A DNA stretch of 64,000 nucleotides from CAUJIW01 sp963205175 (GCA_041060555.1 JBEUDS010000005.1), one strand, 5' to 3'; shown: positions 7,817-16,573, numbered from the stretch's first letter. Notes: generated by a model not told the origin, from the sequence alone. Numbers and translations: made by a program.

Positions 7817-9588
7817 ACGCCCTGACCGCTGTGCATGTCCTGACTGCCCGGCCCGCCGTCCGCGCGGGTGCGGGGGTCGCCACGCCCGGTGTCGGCGACA
7901 GGATCAACGCCATCGCCAGCGGCCTGGAGGCGCAGTTCGTGGCCGCCGGTCAGCAGCTCGAGCTGGCGATCGACGGGCTGGGTGGCCTGACGCGGGATTT
8001 CGAGACACTGAGCGGCGTTCTGGAAAGCAGCGGCATGCGCGAGGCGGCGGCTGATCTGTCGCTGGTGGTGCAGCGGCTGGGTGGCATGAACGACGGCGCC
8101 GACGGCGGTGATGATGCCCTGCTGTCGCGCATGATCGCGCTGGTCGGTAACGGCCTCGAGTATATCGGCCGGATCGGCCAGAGCATGCGCATGATCGTGG
8201 CGCTGGTGGTCAACGCGCGCATCGCCGCCGCCGCCCTGCAGGGCGGGGACAGCGACTTTGCCAGCTTTGCCAACCAGATCAGCCGGTCGATTGCGGTGTC
8301 CCAGCAAAATCTCGACGACCTGACCGGGGCGATGCAGGCGCTGGAGCGGCGACTGCGGGCCGCGCACGGCGTTCATGCCGCCGTCGAGAGCCGCTGGCAG
8401 GCGGTGCTGACCGGGATGCCGGCGCGAATGACGGCCGATCTGCGGCAGATCGAGGCCCGCCGCCAGGGGGTGCAGACGGCCGCACTTGAGGTCGGTGGTC
8501 TGGTCCGGGATCTGCGTCAGACCGTGGGTGCGGCGGTGATGGCGCTACAGGTCGGCGACAGCAGCCGACAGCGGCTGGAACATGTGGTGGCGGCGCTGGC
8601 GATGGCGTCGCCGGTGCTGCAGCCGGGCCTGGCGCCGCTGCAGGCAGCGCAACTTCAGGACACCGCGCACGAGCATGAGCAGCACGTTACGGCCCTCGAT
8701 GCGGCGCTGGAGGGGCTGGCGCGCGACGCTGCCCGCATCGTCGAGACCGGGGCCCGCAGCCTCGACATCGGCGACGGCGGCGACACCTCCTTCATGGCCG
8801 ATCTCGAGCGCGATGTCCGCGAGGCCGATACGGTGCTGCGTGATATCGGCCAGGCGCGCGGCGAGGCCGAGACGGTGCTCGATGCCGTAATGACGGCGGT
8901 GGGCCATCTCGAGCGCTATGTCTCGGTGGTGCAGTCGTTCGATGCCGACATGCGGATCATGGCGCTCAACGCCGGGCTGAAGGCGGCCCGGCTCGGCGAC
9001 GAGGGGCGGGCGCTGTCGAGCATCGCCCTGACGCTGCGGCAGTGCTCGCAGGCGACCGCGGCGGAGTCGACGCAGGCGATGGCGGCGATTCGCGATCTGG
9101 CGGGCATCGCCGCGCAACGGCGGTCGGCTTCGGCAAGCCAGAAGGCGATGGCTGATCTGCAGGCGGCGATGAACCGCTCGCTGGCCAATCTGCGCGAGGC
9201 CTGCCTGGTTGTCGATGGCCTGCTGCGTGGGCTGCGCCACGACAGCGCGGCGATTTCCGCCTTCATCGGCGACGCCCGCTGCCAGCTCGCCGGCCAGGAC
9301 CTGCACGTCGCCGAGATGCGCGCGGCGGCTCGGGCGCTCGACGACGTGGCCGGTATCGGGGCTGATGCCGACGCCTCGATGATCGAGGCTGATGCCGACG
9401 CCTCGGCGATGACGGCGCTGCTGGCGGCGGTGGCGGCACTCTATACCATGGGCCGCGAGCGGGAGGTGCATCGCACCGTTACGGGCTCGGCTGTCGGCAC
9501 AGGCCTGGCGGTTGGCGGCGACCCTGACGACAGGGCGGAAGTTGCCGCCGCCGGGCCGGTGCAGGACCTCGACGACATGCTGTTCTGA
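7813..9588 (+). CDS. Soluble chemoreceptor-like protein with two degenerate signalling hairpins
   Basis: A 591-residue, largely helical protein with no membrane segment or sensor domain that I can see. Two segments match the receptor tip in register but are degenerate: about residues 130-160 (NARIAAAALQGGDSDFASFA) and about 378-410 (MALNAGLKAARLGDEGRALS); compare the canonical NAAVEAARAGEHGKGFAVVA. Gly and acidic positions partly survive. It ends in a repeat of the DADAS type (DADASMIEADADAS). It overlaps cheB by 4 bp, so it is the last gene of the operon. It may be a structural or adaptor element of the array rather than a ligand sensor; this is inference. Confidence 0.7.
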   Translation: MNALTAVHVLTARPAVRAGAGVATPGVGDRINAIASGLEAQFVAAGQQLELAIDGLGGLTRDFETLSGVLESSGMREAAADLSLVVQRLGGMNDGADGGDDALLSRMIALVGNGLEYIGRIGQSMRMIVALVVNARIAAAALQGGDSDFASFANQISRSIAVSQQNLDDLTGAMQALERRLRAAHGVHAAVESRWQAVLTGMPARMTADLRQIEARRQGVQTAALEVGGLVRDLRQTVGAAVMALQVGDSSRQRLEHVVAALAMASPVLQPGLAPLQAAQLQDTAHEHEQHVTALDAALEGLARDAARIVETGARSLDIGDGGDTSFMADLERDVREADTVLRDIGQARGEAETVLDAVMTAVGHLERYVSVVQSFDADMRIMALNAGLKAARLGDEGRALSSIALTLRQCSQATAAESTQAMAAIRDLAGIAAQRRSASASQKAMADLQAAMNRSLANLREACLVVDGLLRGLRHDSAAISAFIGDARCQLAGQDLHVAEMRAAARALDDVAGIGADADASMIEADADASAMTALLAAVAALYTMGREREVHRTVTGSAVGTGLAVGGDPDDRAEVAAAGPVQDLDDMLF

Positions 9589-9763
9589 GCCTCGCGCGGC
9601 CGCAGCGGCGCGCCATGCGACCCCCACTTGTCGTCGTATCGCCCGTAACGCCGCTTGCGGCGGCCCGGCTGGTTGAGCCATGCTCCGGCGATGAGGCCGC
9701 ACGGCCGATGCCGCGGTGCTGCGGCACCGGCCATCCAGCGTCAACATCAAGCGGGAGACAGGC

Positions 9764-10387
9764 ATGACCATGCCGGCCAGCGAGCAGCAGTTCTGGAATC
9801 AGCGTTACGACCGCGAGGACTTCGTGTTCGGCGAGGCGCCCAACGCCTTTCTGGTACGGGAAGGTCACCGGCTGCGCCCGGCGATGCGCGCGCTGGCGGT
9901 GGCGGATGGCGAGGGTCGCAACGGCGTCTGGCTCGCCGAACAGGGGCTCGACGTCCTGTCGGTGGATTTCTCCCCGGTCGCCCAGGACAAGGCCCGGCAG
10001 CTGGCGGCCAGGCGGGGCGTCTCGCTGGCCTTCGAGCAGGTGGACCTGCTGGCTTGGGAATGGCCGCGGGAAGCGTTCGACGTGGTGGCGGCGATCTTTG
10101 TCCAGTTCGTCGGGCCCGCCGACCGGGCGCGGCTGTTCGCGCGCATGCTGGACGCCTTGACGCCCGGCGGACTGCTGTTGCTGCAGGGCTACACGCCCGA
10201 GCAGCTGCAATACGGCACCGGCGGGCCGGCGCAGGTCGAGAATCTGTACACGCCGGAAATGTTGCGCGCGGCATTTGCTGATCAGGAGATCCTGCGGCTC
10301 GATGCCCGGACGGTGACCTTGCGTGAAGGGGCCGGCCACAATGGCCTGTCCGCCGTGATTGACTGTGTGGTGCGTAGACGCGCCTGA
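9764..10387 (+). CDS. Class I SAM-dependent methyltransferase (TehB-like)
   Basis: A 207-residue cytoplasmic methyltransferase. Motif I reads LAVADGEGRNGVWLA and the strand 2 acidic end VLSVDFSP; FWNQRYDREDFVFGEAPN at the N-terminus is typical of the TehB/thiopurine-like small-molecule group. The substrate is unknown. The start at 9764 is chosen for GCGGGAGA upstream; an in-frame ATG at 9716 would add a poorly conserved extension. It stands 175 bp after the che operon and about 100 bp before a transporter gene, so its link to either is unclear. Confidence 0.8.
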   Translation: MTMPASEQQFWNQRYDREDFVFGEAPNAFLVREGHRLRPAMRALAVADGEGRNGVWLAEQGLDVLSVDFSPVAQDKARQLAARRGVSLAFEQVDLLAWEWPREAFDVVAAIFVQFVGPADRARLFARMLDALTPGGLLLLQGYTPEQLQYGTGGPAQVENLYTPEMLRAAFADQEILRLDARTVTLREGAGHNGLSAVIDCVVRRRA

Positions 10388-10483
10388 CGGTGCGCTGCCG
10401 GCGAAGGCGACCGGGCAGCCGCTCTTTGCCGCTTGTGCTCTTTGCCGCTTGGTGTCGGCCGTCCGACCGGCTATGGCTGGCGC

Positions 10484-11728
10484 ATGGGCCGTGATTTGTT
10501 CGAACATATGCTGGCCGGTGCCCGCAGTGATCTTGGCAGGGCATTGGTGCTGACCATCCTGGTGCAACTGGTGGCGACCAGCGTGGCGCTGGCGCTGCCC
10601 CCGATTGCGCCGCGGGTGGCGGCGGACTTCGGTGTCGGTGCCCACGCGGTCGGCTATCAGATCAGTCTGCTGTTCTGCGCCGGCGCGGTCGGCTCGGGGC
10701 TGGCTGGCACCTTCATCCGTCGCCATGGTGCCATACGCCTAGAACAGGCGGGACTGTTGATGTTCGCCCTTGGTCTGCTGGGGCTGGCGACGGCGAACCT
10801 GGTTGTGGGCGTGCTGGCGACGCTGATGATCGGCCTGGCCTATGGCTTCCAGAATCCGGCGTCATCGCAGATTCTCGGCGCGGTCACACCGGCGGTACGG
10901 CGCAACGTGGTTTTTTCGGTCAAGCAGGCCGCGGTGCCGCTGGGCGCGGTGCTGGTCAGCCTTGGCCTGCCGCTGCTCGACGCCGTGGTGGGCTGGCGCC
11001 TCGGGTTCCTGTTGCTCGCGGGTTTGCCGCTGGTGCTGCTGGTGGTGTTGTCGGGGCACCCGATGCCGGGCGAGGAGCGCCGGCGCGACGCTCCCTTTCT
11101 GGCCGGCCTGGTGCGGGAACAGCGGCTGGTATGGCGACGACGTGAGCTGCGGGTGCTGGCGCTGATCGGCCTGCTGTTCTCGTCCGTGCAGTTGTCGCTG
11201 TCGGCATTCACCGTGCTGATGCTGGTCGCCGATGCCGGCTGGTCGTTGCTCAGCGCCGCCTCGGTGGCGGCGGCGGTGCAGATGTCCGGCATGGTCGGGC
11301 GGATTTTCTGGGGCGTGGTGGCGGACCGCTGGCGGTCTGGTCTGAAGGTGCTGACGGTCATTGGCATTGGTTGCGGTGCCGCCGTGCTGTCGCTGCCCTG
11401 GCTGGCGCAGATGCCGCCGCTGGTCCAGGTGGCGCTGCTGTGCGCTCTCGGGCTGTGCCTGAACGGCTGGAACGGCGTCGCCATGGCCGAGGTGCTGCGC
11501 CAGTCGCCGCCGGCCGAGGCCGGCAGCGTCCTGGGCGGCACGCTGGTCTATGTGTTCGTCGGCGTCATGGTCGGACCGTCGAGTTTCGCGCTGCTCTTCG
11601 GTCTGACCGGCGGCTACGGCCGGACCTTCGCGCTGACCAGCCTGTTGCTGCTGGCCGGCGGCATCGCGGCGCTGATCGCGCAGTGGCGGGCGGGCCGCCG
11701 GACCGGCGGTGCATCAGCGAATGATTGA
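10484..11728 (+). CDS. MFS transporter
   Basis: A 414-residue inner-membrane protein with about 12 hydrophobic segments in two halves, and the loop motif after segment 2 is weak. It resembles CynX/NNP-like or YfcJ-like MFS permeases that move small organic acids, but I cannot assign a substrate. The start is uncertain: ATG at 10484 is used here; GTG at 10433 and ATG at 10508 are in frame. It lies directly upstream of the amidase gene (67 bp), so it is a candidate uptake system for the catabolic island. A GTTCGAAC palindrome falls at 10495-10510, which would be upstream if the 10508 start is used. Confidence 0.85.
   Translation: MGRDLFEHMLAGARSDLGRALVLTILVQLVATSVALALPPIAPRVAADFGVGAHAVGYQISLLFCAGAVGSGLAGTFIRRHGAIRLEQAGLLMFALGLLGLATANLVVGVLATLMIGLAYGFQNPASSQILGAVTPAVRRNVVFSVKQAAVPLGAVLVSLGLPLLDAVVGWRLGFLLLAGLPLVLLVVLSGHPMPGEERRRDAPFLAGLVREQRLVWRRRELRVLALIGLLFSSVQLSLSAFTVLMLVADAGWSLLSAASVAAAVQMSGMVGRIFWGVVADRWRSGLKVLTVIGIGCGAAVLSLPWLAQMPPLVQVALLCALGLCLNGWNGVAMAEVLRQSPPAEAGSVLGGTLVYVFVGVMVGPSSFALLFGLTGGYGRTFALTSLLLLAGGIAALIAQWRAGRRTGGASAND
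10495..10510. promoter_or_regulatory. Possible fourth GntR-type palindrome at the MFS gene start
   Basis: ATTTGTTCGAACATAT has the same GTTCGAAC core as the three island operators and arms symmetric in 7 of 8 positions, but its outer arms are not the AAAA/TTTT seen at the other sites. It overlaps codons 4-9 if translation begins at 10484 and overlaps the ATG if it begins at 10508. It may be chance, since an 8-base palindrome can occur once by accident. Confidence 0.3.
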
Positions 11729-11754
11729 CCCCGGCGCCCGTTAGGATAGGCTGA

Positions 11755-11770
11755 AAAAGTTCGAACTATT
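11755..11770. promoter_or_regulatory. GntR operator candidate upstream of amidase
   Basis: AAAAGTTCGAACTATT, a 16-bp palindrome with one mismatched pair, ends 24 bp before the amidase start. The same sequence type occurs at 13134 and 16442, both in front of other genes of the island, and the perfect copy lies in the divergent promoter of the GntR gene. Confidence 0.75.
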
Positions 11771-11794
11771 GCTGTGGCGTGGGAGGATGATGCG

Positions 11795-13123
11795 ATGACA
11801 GATCGGCCGGACGACGCAAGGACGCGGGTGGCGCGGGCACGGGCAGTGGCCGAGGCGCTCAATCCGGCGATCAACGCCCTGCTGTGGCTCAACCCCGAGG
11901 CCGAGGCGATGGCCGCCGCCGCCGCTGGTCCGCTCGACGGCGCGCCGGTGCTGGTCAAGGACTGTATCGACTGGGCCGGCCTGCCGACCACCCATGGCTC
12001 GGCGGTGTACCGGGACGCGCAACCCGCGGCGGAGGACGCCGAGGTCGTGCGGCGCTTGCGGGCGGCTGGCGCCACCCTGCTCGGCAAGACGCACCTGAGC
12101 GAGTTCTGCTTCGGTGCCACCGGCGAGAACGCCACCTTCGGCAACTGTCGCAACCCGTGGGACACCGCGCGCATCACCGGCGGTTCCAGCAGTGGTTCGG
12201 CGGCGGCGGTGGCGGCCGGCATCGCGCCGATGGCGATCGGCACCGATACCGGCGGCTCGGTGCGGGTGCCGGCGGCGCTGTGCGGCGTGGTCGGCCTGCG
12301 GCCGACGCTGGGCCGGGTCTCCAACCATGGCGTGCTGGACGTCAGCACCATCTGCGATCTGGTGGGACCGTTCGGCGCCACCGTCACCGACGCCGCCCGC
12401 CTGTACGCGGTGATTGCCGGCCATGACCGGCGTGATCCGCTGTCGTTCGACGATCCGGCGCCGTTGCTGGTCGGGATGGAGGGCGATGTGCGCGGGCTAC
12501 GCGTCGGTCTGCCACGGGCTTTTTTCTACGACGGGCTGCAGGACTGTGTCGCCGATGCGCTGGATGAGGCTGCCCGGGTGCTGGAGCGTCTTGGCTGCAC
12601 GGTGGTCGATGTGTCGCTGGGCGACGTCGAGACGCTGCGCAGTGGCGGCGCCTTCAAGTTCGTGCTCGCCGACGTCGCGGATGCCCGTCGCGACGTCTAC
12701 CCGCGACATGCCGCGCGCATCGGCGCCGAGGTGGTGCGGCGCATCGAGCTTGGCCACCAGGTCAGTGGGGCCGACTATGCCCACTGCATCCGCCTGCTCC
12801 AGCAGTTCCAGCGCGCGCTGCGCGACACGTTCACCGACTCGGTGGACCTGCTGCTGACGCCGACGACGCCGGTGACGGCGCCGCTGTGGTCGGAGTCCGC
12901 CGACATGGTGGCGACCACCCGGCTTGTCGCGCGCAACACCTATGACATCGGTGCGGCTGGCGTGCCCTCGCTCAGCGTCCCGTGCGGCTTCGACCGCAAC
13001 GGCCTGCCGATCGGCATGCAGCTCACCGCGACCTGGCGGGCGGAGGCGCTGTTGTTCCGCGTCGCGCGCGCCTTCGAGGCGGCCACCGAGCATCACCGGC
13101 GCCGCGTGCCTCTCACGGCGTGA
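11795..13123 (+). CDS. Amidase (amidase signature family)
   Basis: A 442-residue amidase-signature hydrolase. The Ser-cisSer-Lys triad is visible: K55 in VLVKDCIDW, cis-Ser near 131 in GGSSSGS, and nucleophile S155 in GTDTGGSVRVP. Such enzymes hydrolyse linear amides to acid and ammonia or amine; the substrate pocket cannot be read from sequence. It is not part of a GatCAB set, since no gatB or gatC is nearby. ATG 11795 follows GGGAGGATG. The gene sits behind one of three shared operators and is followed by the CoA-transferase pair, suggesting that it yields a carboxylate for CoA activation. Confidence 0.9.
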   Translation: MTDRPDDARTRVARARAVAEALNPAINALLWLNPEAEAMAAAAAGPLDGAPVLVKDCIDWAGLPTTHGSAVYRDAQPAAEDAEVVRRLRAAGATLLGKTHLSEFCFGATGENATFGNCRNPWDTARITGGSSSGSAAAVAAGIAPMAIGTDTGGSVRVPAALCGVVGLRPTLGRVSNHGVLDVSTICDLVGPFGATVTDAARLYAVIAGHDRRDPLSFDDPAPLLVGMEGDVRGLRVGLPRAFFYDGLQDCVADALDEAARVLERLGCTVVDVSLGDVETLRSGGAFKFVLADVADARRDVYPRHAARIGAEVVRRIELGHQVSGADYAHCIRLLQQFQRALRDTFTDSVDLLLTPTTPVTAPLWSESADMVATTRLVARNTYDIGAAGVPSLSVPCGFDRNGLPIGMQLTATWRAEALLFRVARAFEAATEHHRRRVPLTA

Positions 13124-13133
13124 GACAAAGGTC

Positions 13134-13149
13134 AAAAGTTCGAACATTT
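13134..13149. promoter_or_regulatory. GntR operator candidate upstream of CoA-transferase pair
   Basis: AAAAGTTCGAACATTT, palindromic in 7 of 8 pairs, lies 11 bp after the amidase stop and 54 bp before the first CoA-transferase. An AT-rich stretch (TTTATATTGATTG) immediately follows and could hold the -10 element. Having its own operator implies that the CoA-transferase pair can be transcribed separately from the amidase. Confidence 0.75.
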
Positions 13150-13203
13150 ATATTGATTGTATCTGACCTTTTCGGCAGTCTCCCGCCAAAGAGGGAGAGA
13201 ATC

Positions 13204-14364
13204 ATGTCCGAACTGCCGCTCAGTGGCGTGAAGATCATCAGTTTCGAGCAATATGGTGCCGCGCCCTACGCCACCATGTTCCTGGCCGACCTCGGCGCCG
13301 AGGTCATCAAGGTCGAGGGCGCCGACGGCGATTTCGCCCGCAAGACCGGGCCGCTGACGCTGGGCGACGGTGACAGCCTCTATTACCAGTGCTTCAATCT
13401 CAACAAGCGCAGCCTGGTGCTCGATCTCAAGCAGGCCGACGACCGGGCGCTGCTGCACCGGCTGGTGACGGAGTCGCACGCCGTCATCAACAATCTGCGC
13501 GGCAGCCTGCCGGCGAAGCTCGGCCTCGACTATGCCGCGCTGTCGGCGGTCAATCCACGCATCGTCTGCGGTCATATTTCCGCCTACGGCCGCACCGGCT
13601 CGCGCGCCGACTGGCCCGGCTATGATTTCCTGATGCAGGCCGAGGCCGGTTTCATGGCGCTGACGGGCGACCCCGGCAGCCCGCCGACCCGCGTGGGACT
13701 GTCGATGGTCGATTACATGACCGGCATGATGATGGCGTTTGGCGTGGTGAGCGCCATTCGCGGCGCCGAGCACAGCGGCAAGGGCATGGATGTCGACGTG
13801 TCGCTGTTCGATGCGGCGTTGCACCAGCTGGCCTACCAGGGCACCTGGTTCCTCAACGAAGGCATCGTCACGCCGCAGACGCCGCGTTCGGCGCATCCCT
13901 CCACCGTGCCGGTGCAGCTCTACAAGACCGCCGACGGCTGGCTGTACATCTGCTGCATGAACCAGAAATTCTGGGAAATCCTGGTTGAGCTGATCGGCCG
14001 CCCCGAGCTGGGCCGGGATCCGCGTTTCGCCGATATCGCGGCGCGGCGGGACAACCGCGACGTGCTGACGGAAGTGCTGGACGCGGTGTTCATGACCCGC
14101 ACCCGCGCGGAATGGATGCAGGTGTTGCAGGGGCAGATTCCGGCGGCGCCGGTGGAATCGCTCGATGGCGCGCTCAACAACCCGTTTGTCGCTGAATCCG
14201 GCATGGTGCAGCCGGTGGATCATCCGGTCGGGCGGACGCTGCGGATGTTCGCCAATCCGTTGAAACTCGACGGCGCGCGGCTGCGCCAGCGGGCGGCCCC
14301 GGCGCTGGACGCCGATGGACCGGCGCTGCGCCAGGCGTTCGCCGCCGACACCGATGTGGCTTGA
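13204..14364 (+). CDS. CaiB/BaiF (family III) CoA-transferase, island copy 1
   Basis: A 386-residue family III CoA-transferase, which moves CoA from a donor acyl-CoA to a free acid. Conserved elements include the N-terminal PYATMFLADLGAEVIKVE, the predicted catalytic Asp in SMVDYMTG (position of Asp169 in formyl-CoA transferase) and GKGMDVDVSLFDAAL. AGAGGGAGAG precedes the ATG. The next gene encodes a second member 12 bp on; heteromeric pairs of this family are known (for example SmtAB), so the two may form one enzyme. Confidence 0.92.
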   Translation: MSELPLSGVKIISFEQYGAAPYATMFLADLGAEVIKVEGADGDFARKTGPLTLGDGDSLYYQCFNLNKRSLVLDLKQADDRALLHRLVTESHAVINNLRGSLPAKLGLDYAALSAVNPRIVCGHISAYGRTGSRADWPGYDFLMQAEAGFMALTGDPGSPPTRVGLSMVDYMTGMMMAFGVVSAIRGAEHSGKGMDVDVSLFDAALHQLAYQGTWFLNEGIVTPQTPRSAHPSTVPVQLYKTADGWLYICCMNQKFWEILVELIGRPELGRDPRFADIAARRDNRDVLTEVLDAVFMTRTRAEWMQVLQGQIPAAPVESLDGALNNPFVAESGMVQPVDHPVGRTLRMFANPLKLDGARLRQRAAPALDADGPALRQAFAADTDVA

Positions 14365-14376
14365 GGAGAAGTTTGC

Positions 14377-15501
14377 GTGAAGCTTGACGGTATCAAGGTC
14401 ATCGATCTCAGCATGTTCCTGCCGGGGCCGGTGATGACCCAGATCATGGCCGACCACGGCGCCGACGTCATCCGGGTCGAGCCGCCGGGCGGCGAACCGA
14501 GCCGCGCCTTCGGCCCCTATGACGCCAATGGCCTGTCGATCTGGTTCAAGAACGTGCATCGCGGCAAGCGCAGCATCGTGCTCGATCTCAAGCAGCCCGA
14601 CGATGTCGATGTGCTGCGCCGGCTGGCCGACGAGGCGGACGTGTTCGTCGAGGGCTTCCGCCCCGGCGTTGCCGCCAAGCTTGGCATCGATGCCGCCACG
14701 CTGTGCGCGCGCAATCCGCGCCTGATCTATTGCTCGCTGTCGGCGTTCGGCCAGTCTGGCCCGCTGTCACCCAAGGCCAGCCACGACATGGGCGCGCAGG
14801 CCTACACCGGCTTCCTCGCCATCAACGACAATGGCGATGGCCGGCCGGTGGTGCCGGGCCTGCCGTCGGCCGACATGGGCAGTGCGCTGAACGGTCTGGT
14901 CGGCATTCTGATGGCGCTCTATCGCCGGTCCACCACCGGGCGTGGCGATATCGTCGATGCCTCGATGTACGACGCGCTGATGGCGTGGACGGCGCATCTG
15001 TCCGGTCCGGTACTGGCCGGCGGTCTGCCGCCGACCACCGCCACCCATCGCTCGATCGGCGGCTCGGCTTTCTACAATCTGTATGAAACCCGCGACGGGC
15101 GGTTCATCGCGCTGACCGGGCGGGAGATGAAGTTCGCCCGCTCGCTGCTGACCGCGCTGGGTCGGCAGGAACTGATCGAAATGGCCGAGGCCGAGCCGGG
15201 GCCGGTGCAGCAGCGGTTGATCGGCGAGATGCGCGCGATTTTCAAGTCGCGCGACTTTGACGACTGGTGCCGGTTCCTGCCGACACTGGAGGTCAGCTGG
15301 GCGCCGGTGCTCGACATGGCGGAAGCCTTCGACCACCCCCATGCGGCGGCGCGTGAAATGCTGGTGCCGGATGGCCTGGGCGGACGGGTGGTCGGCACGC
15401 CGGTCAAGTTCGCCGACGAGCCGGGCACGGTCCGGCTTGACGCGCCGACGCTCGATGAACAGGGCGTGGCGATCCGCGCCCGCGGCTGGGCACACGACTG
15501 A
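14377..15501 (+). CDS. CaiB/BaiF (family III) CoA-transferase, island copy 2
   Basis: A 374-residue family III CoA-transferase distinct from the preceding one. It begins with IKVIDLSMFLPGPVMTQIMA and keeps the predicted catalytic Asp in PSADMGSA and GRGDIVDASMYDAL. It uses a GTG start with GAGGAGAAG six bases upstream. Its spacing to copy 1 (12 bp) indicates co-transcription. It is followed by a stem-loop and the convergent GntR gene. CoA donor and acceptor acid are unknown. Confidence 0.92.
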   Translation: MKLDGIKVIDLSMFLPGPVMTQIMADHGADVIRVEPPGGEPSRAFGPYDANGLSIWFKNVHRGKRSIVLDLKQPDDVDVLRRLADEADVFVEGFRPGVAAKLGIDAATLCARNPRLIYCSLSAFGQSGPLSPKASHDMGAQAYTGFLAINDNGDGRPVVPGLPSADMGSALNGLVGILMALYRRSTTGRGDIVDASMYDALMAWTAHLSGPVLAGGLPPTTATHRSIGGSAFYNLYETRDGRFIALTGREMKFARSLLTALGRQELIEMAEAEPGPVQQRLIGEMRAIFKSRDFDDWCRFLPTLEVSWAPVLDMAEAFDHPHAAAREMLVPDGLGGRVVGTPVKFADEPGTVRLDAPTLDEQGVAIRARGWAHD

Positions 15502-15552
15502 CGGGCGGAACACTGTCCGGGGCCATGGGCGCCGGACCAGCGGCCGGCTTGC

Positions 15553-15580
15553 GACGCCCACGCCATGCGACGTGGGCGTC
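15553..15580. terminator. Stem-loop between convergent genes
   Basis: GACGCCCACG at 15553-15562 and CGTGGGCGTC at 15571-15580 form a perfect 10-bp stem with an 8-base loop. It lies between the CoA-transferase stop and the GntR stop. No T-run follows on either strand, so it may be a weak or factor-assisted terminator for both. Confidence 0.5.
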
Positions 15581-15598
15581 GAGCTTGCCTGGCGGCTG

Positions 15599-16345
15599 TC
15601 AGCCGGCGGTTTCCTTCAGTTCCAGCCGCATGTTGTAGACGAAATCGCGCGACCGGAAGGTGTTGACCGAGATCAGGTAGATGCTGTTGTTGCTGTCGAA
15701 GTAGCGACGGATGATCTGCAGCGCGCACACCCCCACCGGCTCGCCCAGCTTGTTGGCTTCCGTCGGGGTCAGCTGCTTGGCCCGGATATCCTGTGACAGG
15801 CCGACCGGCTTGATGCCGTAATTGCGATCGAGCCATTCATAGACCGGGTCGTCGGAGAAATCGACGTCGGCCGGAATGGTGGCGCGCGTGGCGTCAATAT
15901 AGACCCGCACGATGCACAGCGGCATGTTCTGGTCGTCATGACGCACGCCCTGCAGGCAGTGCCATTCCCGCATCTCGTCGCAGCCCAGCAGGCGGGCAAG
16001 CTGACCATCGGCGCGCACGCCTTCGCGGCCGTCCCACAGCATGTGGGTGGCATGGGCATAATTCAGCAGGTCGGTGCGTGATCCCACCGCGTGGCGGAAT
16101 GTCTCGATCGGCGTGTGGCGCAGGACGGTCGTCCCGGCGCCGCGCCGGCGGCTGAGAAAGCCCTCTTCCTCAAGCTGCTGCAGCGCGCCGCGCACGGCAT
16201 AGCGACTGGCGCCCAGTTCGGCGCAGAGCTGGATTTCGGTGGGGAAGGCGGCGCCAACCGCGAACTCGCCCGAATCGATGCGGTCGCGCAATTGAACATA
16301 GACCCCTTCATGGCTGGGGCGGCGGCCGCCATTGGCCTTGGTCAC
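15599..16345 (-). CDS. GntR-family regulator with UTRA ligand domain
   Basis: A 248-residue HutC-type GntR regulator. The N-terminal winged helix (about 10-75) shows YVQLRDRIDSGEF, FPTEIQLCAELGASRYAVRGAL and LEEEGFLSRRRGAGT; the C-terminal UTRA domain (about 95-240) should bind a small effector. It starts at a GTG with AGAGGAG upstream. It is divergent from hyuA, and a perfect 16-bp palindrome lies between the two starts; two related copies lie upstream of the amidase and CoA-transferase genes. The simplest reading is an autoregulated local repressor, relieved by a pathway intermediate. Confidence 0.9.
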   Translation of the reverse strand: MTKANGGRRPSHEGVYVQLRDRIDSGEFAVGAAFPTEIQLCAELGASRYAVRGALQQLEEEGFLSRRRGAGTTVLRHTPIETFRHAVGSRTDLLNYAHATHMLWDGREGVRADGQLARLLGCDEMREWHCLQGVRHDDQNMPLCIVRVYIDATRATIPADVDFSDDPVYEWLDRNYGIKPVGLSQDIRAKQLTPTEANKLGEPVGVCALQIIRRYFDSNNSIYLISVNTFRSRDFVYNMRLELKETAG

Positions 16346-16441
16346 ACGACTCTCCTCTACCGGCGGTGACGGGGCACCGCGTACAGCCTCTGTATTTCGC
16401 GCGAAAAGCGACGAAATTCAATCAATCAAACTAATCCGGAC

Positions 16442-16457
16442 AAAAGTTCGAACTTTT
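16442..16457. promoter_or_regulatory. Perfect GntR operator in the divergent gntR/hyuA region
   Basis: AAAAGTTCGAACTTTT is a perfect 16-bp palindrome, 96 bp from the GntR start and 116 bp from the hyuA start. Two near-copies stand before other genes in the island (11755 and 13134). A TTGACC at 16462-16467 just downstream could be a -35 element for the rightward operon, so binding here could block it. Confidence 0.8.
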
Positions 16458-16573
16458 CCCATTGACCAATGCGCCGGCCTTTGTCAGCTTGATTGCACGG
16501 GACGTGAGACCGCCAAGCCCTGGGGAGGGCGTGAGAGCAACAAGGTCCGTCCAGCGAGTTGAAAGGGAGTATC

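Noticed and set aside
9647..9662. Stem GCCGC-TT-GCGGC after the che operon as a terminator
   Set aside because: The stem is only 5 bp with a 2-base loop and no T-run; similar short stems are common in this GC-rich sequence.
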